From assembly GCA_017561205.1 (NCBI GenBank), contig JAFZDL010000106.1:1-64000 (forward strand): a stretch of DNA of 64,000 nt, read 5' to 3'. This DNA is from Oscillospiraceae bacterium. Its GTDB lineage: Bacteria; Bacillota; Clostridia; Oscillospirales; Oscillospiraceae. Every line of letters starts with the position of its first letter. The stretch's first letter is position 1. Below are positions 1-8,731 of the stretch, piece by piece. A program made the position numbers and the translations under genes. The notes under the pieces were generated by a model, which had not been told where the DNA came from, did not search any database, and was given only the letters and a program-made list of their open reading frames with translations.

Positions 1-834
<834 letters not shown>

Positions 835-863
835 CTAAAAGTAATCCAAAGTTTTACCTCAGT

Positions 864-892
864 ATCATATCACCGAATTTCTGTTTTGTAAA
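864..892 (-). promoter_or_regulatory. Sigma-A-type promoter of the PFOR gene
   Basis: On the minus strand TTTACA (892-887) is followed by a 17-base spacer and TATGAT (869-864). The 5' leader to the TTG start would be about 35 bases. No start site has been mapped. Confidence 0.75.
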
Positions 893-973
893 GTGATAGA
901 AGAGGAATATTCATTGAAATTTTTGAAATTTGTCGCTTGTGGGGATGTTCCGAGGAAAAAAAGAATTGTATTT

Positions 974-1003
974 TTGTTTTCTATGAAGTATTATGTATAT
1001 AAT
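974..1003 (+). promoter_or_regulatory. Probable promoter of yifB
   Basis: TTGTTT (974-979), an 18-base spacer and a consensus TATAAT (998-1003). An alternative pairing, TTGTAT (965-970) with TATTAT (989-994), is also possible. The -35 boxes are weak, so this is tentative. Confidence 0.45.
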
Positions 1004-1024
1004 TGTGTAAGGGAGGTGCCTGCG

Positions 1025-2533
1025 TTGATCTGCAGTGTAAATACAATGGGTGTCAGCGGCATTCAGGGAAATCCTATTTCCGTGGAGTGCTATGTATCCA
1101 ACGGTCTACCCGCTTTTGATATTGTGGGTCTGCCCGATGCGGCGGTGAAGGAAGCAAGAGAGCGTGTCCGTGCTGCGGCTAAGACCAGCGGTATGAAATT
1201 CCCTTCCGGTCGTATTACCGTTAATTTGGCACCCGCCAATTTGAAGAAAGCCGGTACACATTATGATCTGCCCATTCTTTTGGGTATTATGTCAGCGGTG
1301 GGTACAATCCGCAGACCGAAATCATCCAGTGCCTTTATCGGCGAATTAAGCCTTGACGGACAGATCCGTCCTGTAAACGGTGTACTGCCAATGGTGATTG
1401 CGGCGAAGTATGCAGGCTTCCAAACTGTATATGTCCCTGCGGAGAATGCTCCGGAGGCTACCCTAGCAAGAGGTCCTGCGATTATTCCTGTGAAAACAGT
1501 CAAGGAGTTGGCCTCTGCCTTGAACGGTGAAACCCAATTGGAGGAAGAACCAATTTGGGTCCCCGAGCGGAAAGATACCGAGACGCTTGATTTTAAGGAC
1601 GTACTGGGGCAGGAGAATGTAAAGCGCGCAATGGAAGTTGCTGCTGCCGGAAGCCATAATATTTTGCTTGTTGGCCCTCCTGGATCAGGTAAGAGTATGC
1701 TCAGTAAACGCTTGCCGTCTATTCTGCCGGATATGACCTGGGAAGAATCCTTGGAGGTTACGCAGGTTTATTCTGTTATGGGTATGGTGTCTGCTAAATC
1801 ACCCTTGGTAATGCAGCGACCATTCCGCAGCCCTCACCATACGGTTTCCAATGCAGGTCTTGCCGGTGGCGGCGTTAATCCTCGCCCGGGTGAAATATCG
1901 TTGGCTCACAAGGGTGTGCTGTTCCTGGACGAACTGCCTGAGTTCCATAAGGATACCTTGGATGTGATGCGTCAGCCTATGGAAGATGGACGGGTTACTA
2001 TCTCCCGTGTGTCCGGAACGGTATCATATCCTGCGGAGTTTATGTTGGTTTGCGCAATGAACCCTTGTAAGTGCGGCTGGTACGGTGATCCATCCGGAAG
2101 ATGCACTTGCACCGAACAATCGGTACAAAATTACCGCAGCCGGATTTCCGGACCGCTTTTGGACAGAATTGATATGATCTTGGAAGTGCCGGCTGTGAAG
2201 TTTGAGGAGCTGCGAACCCGTAAGGAGGCAGAGCCCTCTAAAGCCATTAAAGAACGTGTAGACACTGCAAGAAAACGACAGAACAAGCGTTTTGGAGATT
2301 TCTCCGGCATGTGCAATGCCCGGATGGGTCCGGAGGAATTGCGTGTGTATTGTAAGCTGGATGAGGAAAGCGCAGAGCTGATGCGCCAAGCCTTTGATGC
2401 ATTCGGCCTTACGGCCCGGAGCTATGACCGGATTCTGCGGGTGGCTAGAACCATCGCGGATTTGGAAGGGGAGGAGAATATCTCCACTACCCATATTGCG
2501 GAAGCCATCCAATACCGCACTGTTGAACTATAA
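1025..2533 (+). CDS. YifB/ComM-family AAA+ ATPase (magnesium chelatase-like)
   Basis: A cytoplasmic AAA+ ATPase of the YifB/ComM family; ComM homologues are branch-migration helicases in natural transformation, but the role in Clostridia is unclear. At 502 residues it has the usual length. It shows the N-terminal ChlI-like segment (NGLPAFDIVGLPDAAVKE), a Walker A GPPGSGKS near residue 215, a Walker B-like GVLFLDELPEF, the CNPCKCGWYGD-type cysteine cluster (AMNPCKCGWYGDPSGRCTC) and a C-terminal Mg-chelatase helical domain. The start is TTG 1025, placed 8 bases after GGGAGG; upstream in-frame codons lack a ribosome site. thiI follows after 11 bases. Confidence 0.92.
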   Translation: MICSVNTMGVSGIQGNPISVECYVSNGLPAFDIVGLPDAAVKEARERVRAAAKTSGMKFPSGRITVNLAPANLKKAGTHYDLPILLGIMSAVGTIRRPKSSSAFIGELSLDGQIRPVNGVLPMVIAAKYAGFQTVYVPAENAPEATLARGPAIIPVKTVKELASALNGETQLEEEPIWVPERKDTETLDFKDVLGQENVKRAMEVAAAGSHNILLVGPPGSGKSMLSKRLPSILPDMTWEESLEVTQVYSVMGMVSAKSPLVMQRPFRSPHHTVSNAGLAGGGVNPRPGEISLAHKGVLFLDELPEFHKDTLDVMRQPMEDGRVTISRVSGTVSYPAEFMLVCAMNPCKCGWYGDPSGRCTCTEQSVQNYRSRISGPLLDRIDMILEVPAVKFEELRTRKEAEPSKAIKERVDTARKRQNKRFGDFSGMCNARMGPEELRVYCKLDEESAELMRQAFDAFGLTARSYDRILRVARTIADLEGEENISTTHIAEAIQYRTVEL

Positions 2534-2544
2534 GAAATGAGGAA

Positions 2545-3741
2545 ATGATTTTGAAAGAGATTTTTTTGCTGAAGTTGGGCGAAATTGTGCTGAAAGGCGC
2601 AAACAAGCGCCAGTTTGAGGATAAACTGCGGCAGAATATCCGTCGCCGTATGAAAGCCTACGGTAATTTTGACGTATATTTAATGCAGTCCACAGCGTAT
2701 GTAGAGCCTTTGGACGCCGATGCGGATATTGACGGCGCATGGGATGCTTGTCATAAGATTTTTGGCCTGGTGAGTCTGTGTCGTTGCCGCGCCTGTGAAA
2801 AGTATATTGATAAGATCTATGATACAATTGAGGAGTACTTGGGTGATGACCTGGATTGCGCTGCGACTTTTAAGGTGGAGTCCAAGCGTTCTGATAAGCG
2901 GTTTCCTATGACCTCCATCGAAATTTCCCAGGAAATAGGCGGCCGTTTGGCAGAAGCCCATCCCACTTGTAAGGTAGATGTCCGTAAGCCCGAATATACT
3001 GTGTTTGTGGAGGTCCGAGACTTGGCAGCCTATGTCCATGGTCCTGCTGAGCCCGGTGCAGGCGGTCTGCCCACCGGTGTTGGCGGACGGGCTATGTGCT
3101 TGCTGTCTGGCGGTATCGACTCTCCCGTGGCGGCCTATATGATCGCAAAGCGGGGTGTAGAGGTGGAGTGCGTTCACTTCTTCTCCTATCCTTATACCTC
3201 CCAGCTTGCCAGGGATAAGGTGATGGAACTGGCCCGCTTGGTAACAGCCTACTGCGGCAGAATGACTGTGAACATTGTCGGTTTTACCAAAATCCAGGAA
3301 GCCATTCGCGACAACTGCCCCGAGGAGTTCTTTACACTGATAATGCGCCGGTTTATGATGGAGATTTCTCAGCGCATTGCCCTGGGCGACGGTTGTGGCG
3401 CACTGATTACCGGAGAGAACTTGGGCCAGGTTGCAAGCCAAACTATGCAGGCAATGCAGGTCACCGGCGCGGTAGTGGATATTCCTGTCTTTATGCCGCT
3501 CATTGGCATGGATAAGGAAGAGATCGTTACCATTGCCCGAAAAATCGGCACAATGGAAACCTCTGTGTTGCCCTATGAGGATTGCTGCACAGTCTTTACG
3601 CCAAAGCACCCCAAGACAAAGCCCACCATCGGCCAGCTGTTGGGCGCTGAGAAGAATCTGGATAGAGAAGCACTGATCCAGGAGGCTCTGGAAACGGTTG
3701 AGAAGATTACGGTGAAATATGATGACGAACCTTTCATCTGA
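2545..3741 (+). CDS. thiI: tRNA 4-thiouridine synthase ThiI
   Basis: Adenylates U8 of tRNA and transfers sulfur to make 4-thiouridine; in some bacteria it also feeds sulfur to thiamine thiazole. The 398-residue protein has an N-terminal ferredoxin-like segment, a THUMP domain (about residues 60-165) and a PP-loop ATPase with CLLSGGIDSPVAAYM near residue 187. The rhodanese domain of the E. coli enzyme is absent, as is usual in Gram-positive species, so an IscS/NifS partner elsewhere would supply persulfide; no such desulfurase is in this window. The start codon follows a weak GAGG. Its 3' end overlaps the next gene by 23 bases. Confidence 0.95.
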   Translation: MILKEIFLLKLGEIVLKGANKRQFEDKLRQNIRRRMKAYGNFDVYLMQSTAYVEPLDADADIDGAWDACHKIFGLVSLCRCRACEKYIDKIYDTIEEYLGDDLDCAATFKVESKRSDKRFPMTSIEISQEIGGRLAEAHPTCKVDVRKPEYTVFVEVRDLAAYVHGPAEPGAGGLPTGVGGRAMCLLSGGIDSPVAAYMIAKRGVEVECVHFFSYPYTSQLARDKVMELARLVTAYCGRMTVNIVGFTKIQEAIRDNCPEEFFTLIMRRFMMEISQRIALGDGCGALITGENLGQVASQTMQAMQVTGAVVDIPVFMPLIGMDKEEIVTIARKIGTMETSVLPYEDCCTVFTPKHPKTKPTIGQLLGAEKNLDREALIQEALETVEKITVKYDDEPFI

Positions 3742-4186
3742 TGTGATTAAAGTTCTCCAGGGCAAGACCCTTGCAACGGCTGAAAGCTGTACCGGCGGCG
3801 GTATTGGCACTGCCCTGACAGCAGTTCCCGGCAGTTCTGCGGTCTATAAGGGTGGCATCATTTCTTACACAAATTGGGTTAAGGAAAAACTGCTTGGTGT
3901 TCCAGCAGAAATGTTGGAAAGAAACGGTGCAGTGTCTGAGCCTGTAGCTCGGGCAATGGCTGAGGGCGCAAGAAGGCAGCTGAAAGCAGATATTGCAGTT
4001 TCTGCAACAGGACTTGCGGGCCCCGGCGGTGATGAATACGGAAACCCTGTGGGTACAGTATTCATTGGTTATGCCGACGTAAACAAATCCTTTGCAAATG
4101 AATATCATTTCATTGGTGATAGGGAAGAAGTGCGGAATCAAGCAATCCAAGCAGTGCTGCAAATAGTTTTGCAAGAAAATAAATAA
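3719..4186 (+). CDS. pncC: CinA C-terminal domain protein / nicotinamide-nucleotide amidase PncC
   Basis: A stand-alone CinA C-terminal domain of 155 residues; characterised members deamidate nicotinamide mononucleotide to nicotinic acid mononucleotide in pyridine nucleotide salvage. Diagnostic segments are TLATAESCTGGGIGTALT at the N-terminus with the catalytic-type serine in AESCTGG, and SATGLAGPGGD in the middle. Full CinA carries an additional N-terminal MoeA-like domain, which is not present. Two tandem ATGs (3719 and 3722) are possible starts. It overlaps thiI, implying translational coupling, and is followed directly by a strong terminator. Confidence 0.9.
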   Translation: MMTNLSSDVIKVLQGKTLATAESCTGGGIGTALTAVPGSSAVYKGGIISYTNWVKEKLLGVPAEMLERNGAVSEPVARAMAEGARRQLKADIAVSATGLAGPGGDEYGNPVGTVFIGYADVNKSFANEYHFIGDREEVRNQAIQAVLQIVLQENK

Positions 4187-4192
4187 AAAAGT

Positions 4193-4217
4193 CCCACCTC
4201 GTAAGAGGTGGGTTTTT
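4193..4217 (+). terminator. Rho-independent terminator after pncC
   Basis: Stem CCCACCTC (4193-4200), GTAA loop, GAGGTGGG (4205-4212), then five T. Its T-tract ends at the CCA-encoding end of the opposing tRNA-Thr gene. Confidence 0.92.
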
Positions 4218-4292
4218 GGAGCTAGTGACCTGACTCGAACAGGCGACCTTCTCATTACGAGTGAGATGCACTACCGACTGTGCTACACTAGC
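4217..4292 (-). tRNA. tRNA-Thr (anticodon CGU)
   Basis: A 76-base cloverleaf on the minus strand. The acceptor stem GCTAGTG pairs with CACTAGC, the discriminator is T, and the 3' CCA is encoded. The anticodon stem TCTCA/TGAGA encloses loop CTCGTAA, giving anticodon CGU (bases 4257-4259), which reads ACG. The T arm has the TTCGAGT loop. It has its own promoter just upstream. Confidence 0.95.
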
Positions 4293-4311
4293 AGCTTTTG
4301 AAAGCTTAAGT

Positions 4312-4340
4312 ATTATATCCATAAATGGAAAGAATGTCAA
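4312..4340 (-). promoter_or_regulatory. Promoter of tRNA-Thr
   Basis: A near-perfect sigma-A promoter on the minus strand: TTGACA (4340-4335), 17-base spacer, TATAAT (4317-4312), about 20 bases before the mature tRNA 5' end. Confidence 0.9.
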
Positions 4341-4380
4341 GATAAACTGTTGCATTAAATTGTTCAAAACCTTCTATAAT

Positions 4381-4412
4381 AAAAAAGAAAGTCACCCTAT
4401 TGGGTGACTTTC
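4381..4412 (-). terminator. Terminator after tRNA-Ser
   Basis: Perfect 11-bp stem GAAAGTCACCC / GGGTGACTTTC (4387-4397 and 4402-4412) with a four-base loop, followed on the minus strand by six T (4386-4381). It isolates tRNA-Ser from the downstream tRNA-Thr. The plus strand also has a T-run, so it may act in both directions. Confidence 0.88.
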
Positions 4413-4416
4413 TTTT

Positions 4417-4508
4417 TGGCGGAGAAGGAGGGATTTGAACCCTCGATACCCTTTTGGGGTATACACGATTTCCAATCGTGCGCGCTCGGCCAGCTACGCG
4501 ACTTCTCC
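4417..4508 (-). tRNA. tRNA-Ser (anticodon GGA)
   Basis: A 92-base class II tRNA on the minus strand. The acceptor GGAGAAG pairs with CTTCTCC, the discriminator is G and CCA is encoded. The anticodon loop TTGGAAA between CACGA and TCGTG gives anticodon GGA. The long variable arm (TATACCC ... GGGTATC) is characteristic of tRNA-Ser. Confidence 0.95.
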
Positions 4509-4540
4509 ATGTTGCGACCGCGATTGCAGTCAGCCTGTGT

Positions 4541-4569
4541 ATAATACTCCATTTAGTGCTGTTTGTCAA
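4541..4569 (-). promoter_or_regulatory. Promoter of tRNA-Ser
   Basis: Minus-strand TTGACA (4569-4564), 17-base spacer, TATTAT (4546-4541), about 33 bases before the mature 5' end. Confidence 0.88.
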
Positions 4570-4656
4570 GTCCTAATTTCTCAATATGCGCAATATTTTT
4601 TCTTTGTTGGCAATCCAAGGGAATACTGAAAATTTATGCAAAATATTTATTTATAC

Positions 4657-4685
4657 TTGTATATTCAATGATTCTATGATAATAT
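4657..4685 (+). promoter_or_regulatory. Probable promoter of the dxs operon
   Basis: TTGTAT (4657-4662), 17-base spacer, TAATAT (4680-4685) in an AT-rich stretch, giving a leader of roughly 50 bases before the dxs start. Confidence 0.5.
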
Positions 4686-4742
4686 ACATTCAGTATTCAG
4701 TTACTGAACTTAACGGCAAGAAAGAAAAAGGTAGTGTTCCTT

Positions 4743-6584
4743 GTGAGTATATTAGAGAGTATTTATTCCCACCGGGATTTGGTGAATTTGACCCCAAAAG
4801 AAAGAACTGTACTTTGTCGGGAAATCCGGGATTTTTTGATTTCCCAGGTGTCACAGACCGGCGGACATGTTGCGTCCAATTTGGGTGTCGTGGAGTTGAC
4901 AGTCGCTATTGAAACGGTTTTTGATACCGCCAAGGACCGCTTGGTTTTTGATGTGGGACATCAGTCCTATATTCATAAGATGCTGACTGGTCGCCGGACT
5001 GATTTTGCCACACTGCGGCAGTTCGGCGGAATGGCTGGTTTTCCCAAACCCTCTGAGAGCGTGACAGATGCGTTTATTGCCGGTCACGCTTCCAGTTCTG
5101 TTTCCATCGCATTGGGTATGGCCCGCGCCAGAACTATGCAGAAGGAAGATTACAATGTGATTGCGCTTATTGGTGATGGCGCTGCAACTGGAGGGCTGGC
5201 TTTTGAGGGCCTCAACGATGCCTCTGTCAGCAACGAACCCATGATCATTATTTTGAATGATAATGCAATGTCCATTGACCGTAATGTAGGCGGTATGGCA
5301 TCTCATCTGCGGCAGGTGCGAACCAAGATTCGTTACTTAGGAATGAAACAGCACACAAAAGAATTTTTATCCAAGGTCCCAGGCGGTAAGGGGATCTCCC
5401 GATTTCTCCGCAGAACCAAGGACAAAGTGCGTCGCATGCTGCTGTCGGAAACGATTTTTGAAAGCATGGGCTTTGCCTATTTAGGTCCTGTAAACGGCCA
5501 CGATACAGAAAAGCTGATTTTCCTCCTGCAGTCGGCCAAGGATATGAATCGTCCGGTGGTGTTACATGTTACAACGGAAAAGGGGAGAGGTTATGCTCCG
5601 GCAGAGGAACATCCTAAGCTTTTCCACGGTATCGGCAAGTTTGATCCTACTACGGGAGAACCTTTGAGCAGTTCCGAACCCAGCTTTTCCCAAGCCTTTG
5701 GCAGCACGATGGTGGAATTGGCCGGTAAGAACGAAAAACTCTGCGCCATTACTGCGGCAATGCCCGGCGGTACTGGTTTGTTGGATTTTAAAAAGACCTT
5801 TCCTAACCGCCTGTTTGATGTTGGCATTGCCGAGGGGCATGCGGTTTCTATGGCCGGGGGCCTTGCCAAACAGGGAATGATCCCTGTGGTTGCTCTGTAT
5901 TCTACATTTTTGCAGCGGGCATACGATATGATCCTGCAGGATATCTGTATGCTGAATCTGCATGTGGTGTTGGCAGTTGACCGGGCTGGCCTTGTTGGTG
6001 AGGATGGTGAGACCCATCACGGTATCTACGATGTTGGTTTCCTCCGTCAGGCTCCGGGTTTGCGAATCCTCGCACCTGCCTCCCGACAGGAACTGAAAAA
6101 AATGCTAACCTGGGCTGTTGAGGAACAAGACGGACCGGTTGCCATCCGCTATCCTCGAGGTGGCGACAGTGCATACACCGAGGTTGATTGGGATGCTAAT
6201 AAATCAGTAATTACCCATCGACATGGTAATGATGGTGCAATCGTAACCTACGGAACACTTGTGAACAATGCTCTTTCCGCGGCGAATATTCTTGCAGAAC
6301 AGGGGATCGAGGTTTCTGTGATTCGGCTTGCTGATTTATCACCCATTGACTTTGTAGATTTGGAAAAGGCGTTAAATGGTATTTCCGACGTTGTATTTGC
6401 TGAGGAGGCCAGCACCGGTATCTATGAGGCGATTGCATCCGGTTTAGGAGAAAAACATCACTTTACTTGTGTTGATTTGGGAAATCAATATGTGCCTCAC
6501 GGAAGTGTGGCGCAGTTGTATAGGAAATATGGCCTGGACGCTGATTCTTTGGCGCAAAGGATGAAGGAGGTGCTCGGTAAATGA
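4743..6584 (+). CDS. dxs: 1-deoxy-D-xylulose-5-phosphate synthase
   Basis: Condenses pyruvate and glyceraldehyde 3-phosphate to DXP, the entry step of the MEP isoprenoid pathway and a precursor for thiamine and pyridoxal. It has an N-terminal TPP-binding half with TGGHVASNLGVVELT and GDGAATGG (near residue 142), a central pyrimidine domain with DRAGLVGEDGETHHG (near residue 415), and a C-terminal transketolase domain. With GTG 4743 as start it is 613 residues. GTG 4734 is also in frame but sits only two bases after AAGG; 4743 has better spacing and begins MSILESIYS, as in relatives. It is the first gene of a dxs-tlyA-nadK-argR-recN cluster conserved across Firmicutes. Confidence 0.95.
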   Translation: MSILESIYSHRDLVNLTPKERTVLCREIRDFLISQVSQTGGHVASNLGVVELTVAIETVFDTAKDRLVFDVGHQSYIHKMLTGRRTDFATLRQFGGMAGFPKPSESVTDAFIAGHASSSVSIALGMARARTMQKEDYNVIALIGDGAATGGLAFEGLNDASVSNEPMIIILNDNAMSIDRNVGGMASHLRQVRTKIRYLGMKQHTKEFLSKVPGGKGISRFLRRTKDKVRRMLLSETIFESMGFAYLGPVNGHDTEKLIFLLQSAKDMNRPVVLHVTTEKGRGYAPAEEHPKLFHGIGKFDPTTGEPLSSSEPSFSQAFGSTMVELAGKNEKLCAITAAMPGGTGLLDFKKTFPNRLFDVGIAEGHAVSMAGGLAKQGMIPVVALYSTFLQRAYDMILQDICMLNLHVVLAVDRAGLVGEDGETHHGIYDVGFLRQAPGLRILAPASRQELKKMLTWAVEEQDGPVAIRYPRGGDSAYTEVDWDANKSVITHRHGNDGAIVTYGTLVNNALSAANILAEQGIEVSVIRLADLSPIDFVDLEKALNGISDVVFAEEASTGIYEAIASGLGEKHHFTCVDLGNQYVPHGSVAQLYRKYGLDADSLAQRMKEVLGK

Positions 6585-7387
6585 AAATTAAAAAGCGACT
6601 AGATGTGCTTTTGGTTGAAAAGGGCTTTGCCGAGAGCAGAACCAAGGCCCAGGCAATCATTATGAGCGGCCTTGTGTATGTAGATGACCAAAAGGCGGAT
6701 AAGCCGGGTGTTTCCTATGAAGAAACTGTACTGGTTGAGGTGCGCAATGGCGGCGGTTGTCCTTATGTGAGCCGTGGGGGACTTAAATTGGAAAAAGCGC
6801 TTCGTGACTTTGGTGTGGACCCCACTGGTTATGTTTGCAGCGATTCCGGTGCTTCCACCGGCGGTTTTACCGATTGTTTACTCCAGCAGGGCGCCAGCAA
6901 GGTATTTGCCATTGACGTTGGTTACGGCCAATTGGATTGGAAAATTCGTTCTGATCCCCGTGTGGTGGTGATGGAACGCACCAATGTGCGTTATGTGACC
7001 CCGGAGGACCTGGGTGAGCCTCTGGATCTGTCAGTGATTGATGTAAGCTTTATTTCCTTGCGGATCGTTCTGCCTGTTATTAAGACATTTTTGAAGCAGA
7101 CAGGCCAGGTTCTGTGTTTGATAAAGCCGCAGTTTGAGGCCGGCAAGGAAAAGGTAGGCAAGAAAGGTGTAGTCCGAGATCCTGCCATTCATAAGGAAGT
7201 GCTGGATAACTTTGTTGCGCTGACTCAGCAGATCGGCTTTACAATTTTGGGACTGACCTTTTCTCCTGTAAAGGGCCCCGAGGGGAATATTGAGTTCCTG
7301 GCCCATTTGACTTTGGATGATAAACCCGGCATCCAGCCGGATACCGCATCGGTGGTAGCCGATGCCCATGAAACATTAAAGGGGTGA
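6581..7387 (+). CDS. tlyA: TlyA-family rRNA 2'-O-methyltransferase (S4 + FtsJ-like domains)
   Basis: TlyA homologues 2'-O-methylate cytidines in 16S and/or 23S rRNA. The 268-residue protein has an N-terminal S4 RNA-binding domain (KKRLDVLLVEKGFAESRTKA), the conserved YVSRGGLKLEKAL linker and an SAM-binding Rossmann domain (DSGASTGGFTDCLLQ, then DVGYGQLDWKIR). Its ATG overlaps the dxs stop (ATGA), and its stop overlaps the leader of nadK, so it is translated within the operon. Which rRNA it modifies cannot be told from the sequence. Confidence 0.93.
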   Translation: MKIKKRLDVLLVEKGFAESRTKAQAIIMSGLVYVDDQKADKPGVSYEETVLVEVRNGGGCPYVSRGGLKLEKALRDFGVDPTGYVCSDSGASTGGFTDCLLQQGASKVFAIDVGYGQLDWKIRSDPRVVVMERTNVRYVTPEDLGEPLDLSVIDVSFISLRIVLPVIKTFLKQTGQVLCLIKPQFEAGKEKVGKKGVVRDPAIHKEVLDNFVALTQQIGFTILGLTFSPVKGPEGNIEFLAHLTLDDKPGIQPDTASVVADAHETLKG

Positions 7388-7392
7388 GTTTT

Positions 7393-8256
7393 TTGAAGCG
7401 TGTAATATTATCCCCTAATCCTTATCGGGATAAGGATTTTGCTACATTGCGGGAAGCGATGACTGTGCTGAAGGGTGCAGGTATCGATACCCGAGTCTGT
7501 CTGCCATTTGAGGTGGACAGAAATTATGAATTGCCCCGGGATATCCGCTTTAGTCGCTTGGATCGGGAACTACCCGGTGCAGATATGCTGATCTGTTTTG
7601 GCGGTGACGGCACACTCCTTCACACAGCTAAGACTGCGACCCGCCAGGGGATTCCTGTGCTGGGTGTCAATATTGGTACTATGGGCTTTATGGCGGAATT
7701 GGAAAGCAGTGAGCTTTCCCAGCTGGCTCGTATTGCCAATGACGATTATACTATCGACAACCGTATGATGCTGGATGTAACGGTACACAGAGACCGGGAT
7801 ATTATTTTCCATGATTTGTGCCTAAATGATGTGGCTATCACCAAGGGCGCAGTGGCGCGGATTGTGCATTTGAAAGTCCAGTGTGACGGTGTGCAGGCAA
7901 TGGAGTGTGGCGGTGACGGTATCATTGTTGCCACTCCCACTGGTTCTACTGCCTATAGCCTTTCCGCAGGTGGTCCTATTGTGGAGCCGGATGCACACAG
8001 CATTCTTATTACGCCTATTTGCGCACATGATGTAGCAAGCCGTTGTATTGTGGTATCCGATAAGCGTGCTGTTTCTGTGACTATGACACAGAATGCCCGC
8101 CGCAATGCTTATTTGTCTGTTGACGGCGGCAGAACGCTGCGTATGAATATGGGCGATATAGCCACAATTAAAAAGTCCAACCTGTGCACAAAGTTAGTGC
8201 GACTAAAGGACCGCAGCTTTTTTGATGTGGTAAATATGAAATTCAGAATCGGGTAG
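7393..8256 (+). CDS. nadK: NAD kinase
   Basis: Phosphorylates NAD to NADP with ATP or polyphosphate. The nucleotide-binding motif FGGDGTLLH is near residue 70, followed by GVNIGTMGFMAEL and the conserved GDGIIVATPTGSTAYSLSAGG segment. The start chosen is TTG 7393 (MKRVILSPNPY), six to seven bases after AGGGGTG; the in-frame GTG at 7384 lies inside that ribosome site. The protein would have 287 residues. It lies between tlyA and argR in the dxs operon. Confidence 0.94.
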   Translation: MKRVILSPNPYRDKDFATLREAMTVLKGAGIDTRVCLPFEVDRNYELPRDIRFSRLDRELPGADMLICFGGDGTLLHTAKTATRQGIPVLGVNIGTMGFMAELESSELSQLARIANDDYTIDNRMMLDVTVHRDRDIIFHDLCLNDVAITKGAVARIVHLKVQCDGVQAMECGGDGIIVATPTGSTAYSLSAGGPIVEPDAHSILITPICAHDVASRCIVVSDKRAVSVTMTQNARRNAYLSVDGGRTLRMNMGDIATIKKSNLCTKLVRLKDRSFFDVVNMKFRIG

Positions 8257-8265
8257 GTGAATGCA

Positions 8266-8718
8266 ATGAAAAATCAAAGACAGGCAAAAATCCTTGAGAT
8301 TATTTCTACGAAAAATGTGGAGACCCAGGAGCAGCTGCTGGCGGAATTGCAGGAAGCAGGCTTCCGTGGCACGCAAGCTACCATTTCCAGAGATATTAAG
8401 GAAATGCGGATTGTTAAGGAACTTACCAATTTGGGTACCTATCGTTATGCAGTTTCCGGCAATGAGCAGACCAGCACATTCTCCACCCGCCTCAATACCA
8501 TTTTTAAGGAATGTGTTGTAAGGGTAGACTATGCGCAGAATATCATTGTGATTCACACATTACCCGGCCTTGCATCTGCTGCTGGTGCGGCAATCGATGC
8601 GATGAGTATGCGTACTGTGGTAGGCTGCTTGTCCGGTGACGATACCGTGATCGTAGTCATGCGTGATATCAATGCCGCAGCCACATTCTGCGGTGAAATT
8701 AAGAATCTGTTAAACTGA
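8266..8718 (+). CDS. argR: Arginine repressor ArgR/AhrC
   Basis: Hexameric arginine-responsive DNA-binding regulator of arginine synthesis and catabolism. The 150-residue protein has an N-terminal winged helix (QEQLLAELQEAGFRGTQATI, then SRDIKEMRIVK) and a C-terminal oligomerisation and arginine-binding domain with GCLSGDDTVIVV, matching the family GDDT motif. The ATG at 8266 follows TAGGTGA with 5 bases spacing; an in-frame GTG at 8257 is less likely. No arginine genes are in the window; argR next to recN is an ancient Firmicutes arrangement. Confidence 0.95.
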   Translation: MKNQRQAKILEIISTKNVETQEQLLAELQEAGFRGTQATISRDIKEMRIVKELTNLGTYRYAVSGNEQTSTFSTRLNTIFKECVVRVDYAQNIIVIHTLPGLASAAGAAIDAMSMRTVVGCLSGDDTVIVVMRDINAAATFCGEIKNLLN

Positions 8719-8731
8719 GGAGGGGTGCAGC

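Noticed and set aside
2680..3810. 376-codon minus-strand open frame
   Set aside because: It is the shadow of thiI and pncC on the opposite strand, with no supporting signals.
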